64,000 bases of DNA, taken from Bradyrhizobium diazoefficiens (lineage in GTDB: Bacteria; Pseudomonadota; Alphaproteobacteria; Rhizobiales; Xanthobacteraceae). The stretch is from assembly GCF_016616885.1 (NCBI RefSeq), contig NZ_CP067102.1:5298501-5362500 (forward strand). The letters are read 5' to 3'. The position numbers and the translations under genes are program-made. This document shows, one piece after another, positions 8,389 through 14,957 of this stretch. The notes below the pieces were generated by a model. That model made no database searches. It worked only from the letters and a program-made list of their open reading frames with translations, and had not been told where the DNA came from. The stretch's first letter is position 1, and every line of letters begins with the position of its first letter.

Positions 8389-9348
8389 TCAATCAGAACC
8401 GATCGGGCTTTCGATGCCGTTGCGTGCGCGGCGAAACCAGGCCCACGTCTGCCGCGTCACTGCGATGTAGCCCGGGCACCGGTAGACGATCTGATCGGCG
8501 ACGATCCGGTTCAGTTTCGGCAGCGCATGGAACGGAATCGAAGGATAGGCATGGTGCTCGACATGATAGGGCATGTTCCATGCAAACCAGCGCGCGAACA
8601 TGGCGGTATAGGTGGTGCGGGTATTCTGGAAGGCGCTGCGCGTGCGATCGCAACCAGTGTGTTCGGCAAGGAGATACGGCCGCAGAAACAATTGACCGAC
8701 GATCACGGGGACGACCCAGACCCACAACAGGATCACGGTGTGCTGTGCGACCGACGCCAGCAGCAGCGCGACGTAGCCTGCCAGATGGAGGCGCGCTTCC
8801 GTCACGACGATGTGGCGTTTGCTTTCCGGAATCCAGGACGACGTGGCGTTTCCAGTCAACGCATGGCGAAGCATCAGCCGCACCCGGAAGGCAACTTGCC
8901 GCAAGCCGCTGTACACGACCACCAGTTGCGCGTCCGAGGTCGGGATCGGCACCGACAGCAGTTCCGGATCCCTCTTTGGATCCTGCGTATAGCGATGATG
9001 ATCCCAGTGGAACAGGCAGTAATATTCGTAAGGCAAGCCGACCGCGAACGAGGAGAGATGACCGAAGGCGAGATTAAGCGCGCGGCTGCGAAACGCCGTC
9101 TTGTGGGCGGTCTCGTGGACCACCATGAATAGGAATGCTACAAAGTAGCCTTGGACGACGACCAGCGGCAACGCCCAGACGATTCCGTATCGCGACGAGA
9201 CCAGCCAGATCAGCACGCCGACAACGACGATGACGCCGTAGTGGCTGGCCGCACGGACCAGACCTTGCCAATCGGACCGCGCCGACAACTCGCGCAGCAT
9301 GGCCGGAGTCAACGGCTTCTCTCCGGTGGCAGTGATGGCATTGCTCAT
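8389..9348 (-). CDS. Membrane fatty-acid-desaturase-family diiron protein
   Basis: Integral membrane protein of 319 residues with the three histidine boxes that bind the diiron centre: HETAH (78-82), HWDHH (114-118) and HVEHH (262-266), plus an extra histidine in LAEHTGC (about 230). Hydrophobic segments flank the boxes. Family members desaturate or hydroxylate lipids and other hydrophobic substrates with O2 and electrons from a ferredoxin or cytochrome b5. It stands alone between two leftward operons and has palindrome site B 108 bases upstream. The ferredoxin/FNR genes next door could supply electrons; that is an inference. A hydroxylase on a small imported substrate is an alternative. Confidence 0.85.
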   Translation of the reverse strand: MSNAITATGEKPLTPAMLRELSARSDWQGLVRAASHYGVIVVVGVLIWLVSSRYGIVWALPLVVVQGYFVAFLFMVVHETAHKTAFRSRALNLAFGHLSSFAVGLPYEYYCLFHWDHHRYTQDPKRDPELLSVPIPTSDAQLVVVYSGLRQVAFRVRLMLRHALTGNATSSWIPESKRHIVVTEARLHLAGYVALLLASVAQHTVILLWVWVVPVIVGQLFLRPYLLAEHTGCDRTRSAFQNTRTTYTAMFARWFAWNMPYHVEHHAYPSIPFHALPKLNRIVADQIVYRCPGYIAVTRQTWAWFRRARNGIESPIGSD

Positions 9349-9455
9349 GATCGTAGACGCCTCTCTCCGGGATCACGCACTTGACCGTGCTCGTGCTGAC
9401 GCTGGAATTCGTCAAGCACAGACCGATCCTAGGGACCGACGCCGCAACGCATAAG

Positions 9456-9465
9456 CAATTAATTT
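9456..9465. promoter_or_regulatory. CRAYTARTYG palindrome, site B (one mismatch)
   Basis: CAATTAATTT, nine of ten positions of CRAYTARTYG, 108 bases upstream of the desaturase-like gene. In gene direction it is followed by GCTTATG, similar to the GCTATC and GCTTCAC that follow other sites. Confidence 0.45.
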
Positions 9466-9564
9466 CGCGGCACTTTGCTCCTAGCGGTCGATGTTCGCGT
9501 GCTGGCAGGAAGAACGCCTTACAGACGGCAATTACGTTGCTGCACCGAACTGGTCCTCTCCACC

Positions 9565-10542
9565 CTACGGACTTGCCTTCCCCTTTCGCGCGGCGATCTG
9601 TTGGAGCGCCCAGCGCGCGTTCTTGCGGACATCGGGGTCGGGATCGTTGGCAATCACCGCGAGGTAGGCCTCACCCTCGGGGACGGCGATCTCGCCGAGC
9701 GCGGCAGCCGCCTCCTTTCGCAAATTCGCTTGCTCGTGGCTGATGCAGTTGCCGATCGCGCGCAAAGCGCCCTCGACCTTCATCTTGCCCAAGCTACGGA
9801 TCGCCTTCAGCCGCACCTGCCAGAATTCGTCGGTGAGCGCGCCGACGAGCTGGTCGGCGGCGAGCGAACCGTTGACGTTGAGACCGAGGGTCTCCGCCGC
9901 CATCTCGCGGACCATCCAGTCGACGTCCTTCAAAGCTCGCGTAATCGTCTCGGCCGCGGGCTTCAGCTGCGAAAAGGCCAGCGCACTCACGGCGGCACGG
10001 CGCACATGGGCGTCGGGATCGGTGATCAGCGCGGTCAGCGCGGGGATGGATTCCTCCAGCTTCAGAAAGCCGATCACGCCGATCGCCTGCACGCGCACGG
10101 CAGCATCGGAATCCTGCAGCGCTTCGAGCGTCGGCTTCAGTGTGTCCTTGCGCCGCAACTCCTTGAGCGCGCGCAGGGCGCCCATGCGAACGAAGGCGTG
10201 GGCATGCTTGACCAATGGCAGGATGACATCGGCGCAGGCAGGATCCTTGAACTCGGCCATGCTGTCGGCCGCAGCGGCCGCAACGATCCTTTCGGGATCG
10301 ACTAGCAGCCTCACCAGCGCGCTTGCGGCTTCCGGCCCGTCAAACTCGCCGAGCGCCATCGCAACCTGCTGGCGCACGCCGGCATCGGGATCGGCGACCA
10401 TCTTGGCGAGATGGGCGACCGCTGCAGGATCGCCGGAATGACCGAGCGCGATGATGGCGACACGGCGCTCGGCAGGATCGGCGGCCTGAAGCCGCTCGTC
10501 GGCGTCTTCGAGATCATCGTAGGATTCGAACGGGCTCGACAT
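9565..10542 (-). CDS. HEAT-repeat protein, third gene of AprA/AprB-like operon
   Basis: A 325-residue protein made almost wholly of about nine HEAT/PBS-lyase-type repeats, each with the pattern D.d..VR..A..ALG (for example DPDAGVRQQVAMALGEF and DPDAHVRRAAVSALAF). No signal peptide and no catalytic motif are seen, so a cytoplasmic scaffold or assembly role is likely. ATG 10542 follows the ferredoxin stop by two bases, so the genes are co-translated. The longer frame to 10623 reads across the ferredoxin gene. Constant company of the flavoprotein and ferredoxin suggests it helps assemble or dock that complex. Confidence 0.9.
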   Translation of the reverse strand: MSSPFESYDDLEDADERLQAADPAERRVAIIALGHSGDPAAVAHLAKMVADPDAGVRQQVAMALGEFDGPEAASALVRLLVDPERIVAAAAADSMAEFKDPACADVILPLVKHAHAFVRMGALRALKELRRKDTLKPTLEALQDSDAAVRVQAIGVIGFLKLEESIPALTALITDPDAHVRRAAVSALAFSQLKPAAETITRALKDVDWMVREMAAETLGLNVNGSLAADQLVGALTDEFWQVRLKAIRSLGKMKVEGALRAIGNCISHEQANLRKEAAAALGEIAVPEGEAYLAVIANDPDPDVRKNARWALQQIAARKGKASP

Positions 10543-10544
10543 GA

Positions 10545-10778
10545 TCACCTCAGGAGATAGGGAATATTGACGGTGACGGCGCCGGTCGGGCAATCGGCCT
10601 CGCAGGGCATGCAGTACCAGCACTCGTCATAGGCCATGTAGGCCTTGCCGGTCATGTCGCTGATGCGCAGCACGTCGAGCGGGCAGACGTCGACACAGAC
10701 GGTGCAGCCCTTGTCGGCTATGCATTTGGCGTCGTCGACGACCACCGGAACCGATGTCTGATAGGAAGCGAGAGGCAT
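10545..10778 (-). CDS. Small two-cluster [4Fe-4S] ferredoxin, AprB-like
   Basis: A 77-residue ferredoxin with two cysteine sets. The first, CIADKGCTVCVDVCP, has the wide first gap of AprB (C-x5-C-x2-C-x3-C). The second, ECWYCMPCEADCPTGA, closely follows the AprB pattern ECW.C..C...CP.GA. It is about half the length of true dissimilatory AprB (about 150 residues) and lacks the C-terminal tail that wraps AprA. It lies 31 bases after the AprA-like flavoprotein and 2 bases before the HEAT gene. Its likely role is to pass electrons between ferredoxin-NADP reductase and the flavoprotein. Confidence 0.92.
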   Translation of the reverse strand: MPLASYQTSVPVVVDDAKCIADKGCTVCVDVCPLDVLRISDMTGKAYMAYDECWYCMPCEADCPTGAVTVNIPYLLR

Positions 10779-10809
10779 TTTATGTCTCCTGTTGCTATGG
10801 TGCGGTGGA

Positions 10810-12552
10810 TCAGGCGCTGGCGCGGATGCGCTGCTTGTCGTAGAGGTCCTTTTCGTCGTCGGCGATCGGGACGACGTACGGCTCGACGGCGCGCTTCTCG
10901 CTGGTCATCTTGCCGTTCTGCTTCGACAGCAGCGTGTGGCAGAACCAGTTCTCGTTGTCCTTCTCCGGGAAATCGGTACGCCAGTGATAGAGACCCCAGC
11001 GGCTCTCCTCGCGATAGAGCGAGGCATGCACAGCCATGTCGGCACAATCCATAATCGACTGCACTTCCAGCGCGCGGAGCAGCTCGTGCGCGTTGCGCGC
11101 CATCATGCGCTCCTGCATGTCCTCCCTCACCTCGGCCAGGCGGCGCATACCGAGCTCGTATTTGCGCGTAACCTTTGGTGGCTGGAGATAGTCGTTGACG
11201 AGACGGCGGGTCTTGTATTCGACCTGGTTCGGCGGAATGCCGTCCTCGCGCTTGGTCGGCGCCAGCACGCGGTCGCGCTCCTTCGCGACATCGGCCGCAT
11301 CGAACTCGGCGAAGTCATGGCTGTCGGCAAACTCCATCGCGTCGATGCCGGCAACCGAGCCGTTGGTGAAGGCACCGAGCATGTAATTATGCGGCACGCT
11401 CGCCATGTCGCCCGCGGCGTAGAGGCCCGACACGGTGGTGCGCGCATTGTCATCGACGAACACGCCCGAGGCGCTGTGGCCGGAGCAAAAGCCGATCTCG
11501 GAGATGTGCATCTCAATCGAGTCGTTGCGATAATCGACCCCGCGTCCCTGCTGGAACAGGCCGCGCGTCGGCCGCTCCACCTTGTGCAGCGTGGATTCGA
11601 TCTCCGAGATGGTGTCGGGGTGGAGATGCTTGAGCTGGAGGAACACCGGGCCCTTGCCGGACAGCAGCTCGTTGTAGAACTCCAGCATCATCTGGCCGGA
11701 CCAGTAGTCGCATTCGATGAAGCGCGAGCCCTCGTTGTTGGCCGTAAACGCGCCGAACGGACCGGCGACATAGGCGCAAGCCGGGCCGTTATAGTCCTTG
11801 ATCAGCGGATTGATCTGGTAGCATTCGAGGTTCGCGAGCGCGGCGCCGGCGTGATAGGCCATCGCGTAGCCGTCACCGGAATTGGCGGCGTTCTCGTAGG
11901 TGCCGAACATGTAGCCTGAGGTCGGCAGACCGAGGCGGCCGGCGGCGCCCATGCAGAGGATCACGGCCTTGGCCTTGATCACGAGGATCTCGGCCGTGCG
12001 GGTGTTGACGCTGATCGCACCAGCGATGCGGCCATCGCTGGATTTGAGCAGCCGCGTCGCCATGTAGCGGTTGGAGATCAGGATACGCGCGCGGCGGAGC
12101 TGGCGGTAGAGCGCCTTCTTCACGGTCTCACCGTTCGGCATCGGCAGAACGTAACTGCCGATATGGTGCACCTTCTTGACGGCGTAATCGCCGTTCTCGT
12201 TCTTCAGAAAGCGGATGCCGAAACTGTCGAGCTCCTCGACGATTTTGTAGCAGTTCTGCGCGTATTTATAGACCGCCTTCTGGTCGACGATGCCGTCGTT
12301 CGCAATGGTAATTTCCTTGGTGTATTGCTCCGGTGTCGCATAGCCCGGAATGACAGCATTGTTCAGCCCGTCCATGCCCATCGAGATCGCGCCGGAGCGC
12401 TTGACGTTGGCCTTTTCGAGCAGGACGACGTTGGCCTTCGGATTCTTCAGCTTCGCCTTCAGCGCCGCCATCGGGCCGGCGGTGCCGCCGCCGATCACCA
12501 GCACATCGCAGGAAACCTCCGAAAGTCCGTCGATGATCTGATCTAGTGCCAT
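10810..12552 (-). CDS. AprA-like FAD oxidoreductase (fumarate reductase/APS reductase superfamily)
   Basis: A 580-residue flavoprotein of the succinate dehydrogenase/fumarate reductase/AprA superfamily. FAD binding is shown by GGGTAG (21-26), the EKANVKRSGAISMG block and the C-terminal GLYAAGDMAS. Overall length and the partner ferredoxin are closest to APS reductase alpha subunits, but the organism's context is not sulfate respiration: sat and quinone-linked subunits are absent from this window. No Tat or Sec signal, so cytoplasmic. AGGAG stands 8 bases before ATG 12552, and palindrome site C is 72 bases upstream. Reaction unknown: reduction of an oxidised sulfur or nitrogen compound is plausible but unproven. 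Confidence 0.88.
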   Translation of the reverse strand: MALDQIIDGLSEVSCDVLVIGGGTAGPMAALKAKLKNPKANVVLLEKANVKRSGAISMGMDGLNNAVIPGYATPEQYTKEITIANDGIVDQKAVYKYAQNCYKIVEELDSFGIRFLKNENGDYAVKKVHHIGSYVLPMPNGETVKKALYRQLRRARILISNRYMATRLLKSSDGRIAGAISVNTRTAEILVIKAKAVILCMGAAGRLGLPTSGYMFGTYENAANSGDGYAMAYHAGAALANLECYQINPLIKDYNGPACAYVAGPFGAFTANNEGSRFIECDYWSGQMMLEFYNELLSGKGPVFLQLKHLHPDTISEIESTLHKVERPTRGLFQQGRGVDYRNDSIEMHISEIGFCSGHSASGVFVDDNARTTVSGLYAAGDMASVPHNYMLGAFTNGSVAGIDAMEFADSHDFAEFDAADVAKERDRVLAPTKREDGIPPNQVEYKTRRLVNDYLQPPKVTRKYELGMRRLAEVREDMQERMMARNAHELLRALEVQSIMDCADMAVHASLYREESRWGLYHWRTDFPEKDNENWFCHTLLSKQNGKMTSEKRAVEPYVVPIADDEKDLYDKQRIRASA

Positions 12553-12623
12553 CGCTTGCTCCTGGTTCGCCGGCGCACCGGCGCCTCTGCATCAGCTTTG
12601 TTCAGGGCGCTTTCCGGCGATAG

Positions 12624-12633
12624 CAATTAGTTG
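12624..12633. promoter_or_regulatory. CRAYTARTYG palindrome, site C
   Basis: CAATTAGTTG, a perfect match, 72 bases upstream of the AprA-like gene start and between it and the upstream fpr gene. Confidence 0.6.
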
Positions 12634-12655
12634 TCGCCGGGAAGCGATTTGCGCC

Positions 12656-13429
12656 TCAACGCTCGACGAAGGCCTTCTCGATGACGAAATGGCCGGGCTG
12701 GCTGTGATTGCCCTCGACAAAGCCGCGTGCGGAGAACATCGCGGGGAGCTCCTCGAGCATCGCCGGGCTGCCGCACAGCATGATGCGATCGGTCTCGATA
12801 TCGAGGCCGGACTGGCCGATGTCGTCGAACAGCTGGTTGGAGGCGATCAGGTCGGTGATGCGGCCACGGTTGCGGAACGGCTCGCGGGTGACGGTCGGGT
12901 AGTAGACGAGCTTGTCGCGGATCAAGGGCCCGAAGAATTCGTGATCGCGCAGGCCGTCGACGAGGTGCTCGCCATAGGCAAGCTCGGAGACCTGGCGGCA
13001 GCCATGGGCGAGCACGATGGTCTCGTAATTCTCGTAGACGTCGGGATCCTTGATCAGGCTCGCGAACGGCGCGAGGCCCGTGCCGGTCGAGAGCAGCAGC
13101 AGACGCTTGCCCGGAATGAGGTTGCCGCTGATCAGCGTGCCCGTGGCCTTGCGGCCGACCAGGATAATGTCGCCTTCCCTGATCTTCTGCAGACGCGAGG
13201 TCAGCGGGCCGTCTTGCACCTTGATTGAGAAGAATTCGAGTGCTTCCTCGTGATTGGCGCTGGCCATGCTGTAGGCCCGCATCAACGGCTTGCCATTGAC
13301 CTCGAGGCCGATCATCGCGAACTGACCATTCTGGAAGCGGAATCCGGGATCACGCGTCGCGGTGAAACTGAACAAGGAGTCGGTCCAGTGCCTGACCGAC
13401 AAAACCGTTTCCTTCTGAAATGCGCTCAT
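12656..13429 (-). CDS. fpr: Ferredoxin--NADP(+) reductase
   Basis: FAD-containing reductase that moves electrons between NADPH and ferredoxin, 257 residues, the usual length of the bacterial subclass. It shows the FAD motif RAYSMAS, the NADP-binding stretch STGTGLAPFASL and CGSPAMLEELPAMF near the C-terminus. ATG 13429 has AAGGAGAG just upstream; a frame to 13489 has none. It runs in the same direction as the AprA-like operon, 103 bases ahead, with its own palindrome (site D, 79 bases upstream). Together they give a complete NADPH-to-flavoprotein electron path. Confidence 0.95.
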   Translation of the reverse strand: MSAFQKETVLSVRHWTDSLFSFTATRDPGFRFQNGQFAMIGLEVNGKPLMRAYSMASANHEEALEFFSIKVQDGPLTSRLQKIREGDIILVGRKATGTLISGNLIPGKRLLLLSTGTGLAPFASLIKDPDVYENYETIVLAHGCRQVSELAYGEHLVDGLRDHEFFGPLIRDKLVYYPTVTREPFRNRGRITDLIASNQLFDDIGQSGLDIETDRIMLCGSPAMLEELPAMFSARGFVEGNHSQPGHFVIEKAFVER

Positions 13430-13507
13430 GATCTCTCCTTGGCCCTCGATGACGCGCAAGGTTTCGGAGAGACGGGACTCCGGCAACACGGAAGTGAAAT
13501 TCCCGGT

Positions 13508-13517
13508 CGATTAGTTT
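13508..13517. promoter_or_regulatory. CRAYTARTYG palindrome, site D (one mismatch)
   Basis: CGATTAGTTT, nine of ten positions, 79 bases upstream of fpr in the divergent fpr/DUF971 promoter region. Confidence 0.45.
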
Positions 13518-13580
13518 CAAATTTCGTGAGCGGCGATTGAAGAGCAGGCAGCGACGAACGTGTGATTGCGCCTACGCCGG

Positions 13581-13590
13581 CAATTAGTTG
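13581..13590. promoter_or_regulatory. CRAYTARTYG palindrome, site E
   Basis: CAATTAGTTG, a perfect match, ending 50 bases before the DUF971 start in the same divergent region as site D. It is preceded by GCCGG and followed by CTATCC, as around site C. Confidence 0.6.
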
Positions 13591-13639
13591 CTATCCGCGC
13601 GATCCGGCGCCGACGTAGAGAGGAAATCGGAGGTTCGTC

Positions 13640-13942
13640 ATGACCATGACCTTGGTGGCACCGACCGTGGCCGACTACGAAGCAAGCGCCGATCTCGCGA
13701 CGCTCCTCGTCCGCACCACCGAGGGCGACGTACTCATCGTTCCCGCCGAAAAACTCCGCCTGTCCTGCAAATGCGCCCACTGCACCCGCGCCCGCTTCGA
13801 TGGCCGCTTCCCCAGCGCATTTCCGGGCATTGCCATCACCGAGATCGGCGATCTCGGCTATGGACTGAACATCTCGTTCTCGGACGGACATAATCGGGGG
13901 ATTTACCCCAAGCCGTATCTGCTGAGCCTGGCGGGGCGGTAG
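13640..13942 (+). CDS. DUF971 / gamma-butyrobetaine hydroxylase N-terminal-like protein
   Basis: A 100-residue protein of the DUF971 (GBBH-like N-terminal) family. The SCKCAHC motif (C-x-C-x2-C) and a downstream histidine fit the zinc site of the family. Free-standing members have been linked to Fe-S or complex assembly, but no reaction is established. ATG 13640 follows GGAGGTTCGTC. It is divergent from fpr and precedes the sigma-54 promoter of the second Crp gene by 19 bases. The position suggests an accessory role for the Fe-S/flavoprotein module, an inference. Confidence 0.88.
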   Translation: MTMTLVAPTVADYEASADLATLLVRTTEGDVLIVPAEKLRLSCKCAHCTRARFDGRFPSAFPGIAITEIGDLGYGLNISFSDGHNRGIYPKPYLLSLAGR

Positions 13943-13961
13943 GCGCCCGCCTGCCCCCATC

Positions 13962-13977
13962 TGGCACGGACATTGCT
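13962..13977 (+). promoter_or_regulatory. Consensus sigma-54 (RpoN) promoter for the second Crp/Fnr gene
   Basis: TGGCACG, four bases (GACA), then TTGCT: an exact match to the -24/-12 consensus TGGCACG-N4-TTGCW, with GG at 13963-13964 and GC at 13975-13976, 12 apart. The predicted transcript start is near 13987, 28 bases before ATG 14015. RpoN promoters need an enhancer-binding activator such as NtrC or NifA; I saw no clear upstream activator site. Confidence 0.75.
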
Positions 13978-14014
13978 CCTCTTTAGAACGGTTTCAACGT
14001 TCCGGAGGCAGACG

Positions 14015-14788
14015 ATGTTGCAGGCGGCAAATGCGGTTCGCGGCACTGCTCCCCCGTCAATCCGGCCTGCGGGCAGTTCCTCGCTGCTGCTGACCGAGAA
14101 CCAGCAATGGATCGGCGGGCCGCCGCCGCTGATGGACAAGCTCACCCCGCGCGAGCGGGAGCTGGTGTTGAAGCAGGGCCGCCGCAAAGTGCTTAACCGC
14201 GGCCAGACGCTGTTCAGCCAGGGCGGCAAGCATGACGGCATCTGGCTAGTCGAAAGCGGCCGCATCCGGGTATTCTACACCTCCCCGCTCGGGCGCGAGA
14301 TCACGCTCGCCTACTGGCACGTCGGCAATTTCGTTGGCGGGCCCGAAGTGTTCGAAGGCACCGTGCATCAATGGTCCGGCGTCGCATCCAGCAATTGCAG
14401 CGTGGTGCACCTGCCAGGAAAGGAATTGCGATCCCTTGCCGCGGAGATCCCGAATCTCGCGATTGGCCTCATTGAGGGCCTGACCTTCAAGGGCAAATGC
14501 TATTCGGCGCTGGCCCAGATGCTGGGTACGCGCTCGATCACGCAGCGCCTTGCGCACCTGCTACTGCATCTCGTCGATCTCTATGGCGTCGAGGACGCCG
14601 ATGGGCGCGTGATTGCGGCTGCCTTCACCCATGCCGACATTGCCCACATGGTCGGCGCCACCAGGCAATGGGTCACGATCAGTTTGAAGCGCATGCAGGA
14701 GAAGGGAATCGTCCTGACCAAGCGCTCGCAGATCGTGGTCTCCCGCTCCGACGTGCTGGAGGAGATGCGCGGCCACGCATCCGACTAA
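14015..14788 (+). CDS. Crp/Fnr-family transcriptional regulator (copy 2)
   Basis: A 257-residue Crp/Fnr regulator with a sensor domain (GREITLAYWHVGNFVGGPEVF), dimerisation helix and winged HTH (HADIAHMVGATRQWVTISLKRM). No FNR-type Cys cluster is seen. ATG 14015 is preceded by CCGGAGGC; the frame also opens at 13973, inside the promoter. It is closely related to the regulator at 4758-5483, and both are next to NMT1-type transporter operons. It is transcribed from the sigma-54 promoter at 13962. It is a good candidate to bind the CRAYTARTYG palindromes around it. Confidence 0.93.
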   Translation: MLQAANAVRGTAPPSIRPAGSSSLLLTENQQWIGGPPPLMDKLTPRERELVLKQGRRKVLNRGQTLFSQGGKHDGIWLVESGRIRVFYTSPLGREITLAYWHVGNFVGGPEVFEGTVHQWSGVASSNCSVVHLPGKELRSLAAEIPNLAIGLIEGLTFKGKCYSALAQMLGTRSITQRLAHLLLHLVDLYGVEDADGRVIAAAFTHADIAHMVGATRQWVTISLKRMQEKGIVLTKRSQIVVSRSDVLEEMRGHASD

Positions 14789-14873
14789 GAGAATTTGCGA
14801 GCAAGGCTGGTGCACAGGCAAGCGGCTTTATAGTGCAGGACTGCCCAAGGAGTATGCAATCAGCTTTTCCCGG

Positions 14874-14883
14874 CAACTAATCG
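14874..14883. promoter_or_regulatory. CRAYTARTYG palindrome, site F
   Basis: CAACTAATCG, a perfect match, 75 bases upstream of the binding-protein gene at 14958. The spacing to the start codon is nearly the same as for sites A (78), C (72) and D (79). Confidence 0.6.
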
Positions 14884-14957
14884 ACTGCGGTTATCATTCC
14901 GGATTTGCCCTGTCGGTGCCCTCACCCAATCATGGCAACCACAGCACATCCAACCGA

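Noticed and set aside
10545..12552. Dissimilatory APS reductase AprAB
   Set aside because: The ferredoxin is half the AprB length, and sat, aprM and qmo genes are missing from the window; only 'AprAB-like' is claimed.
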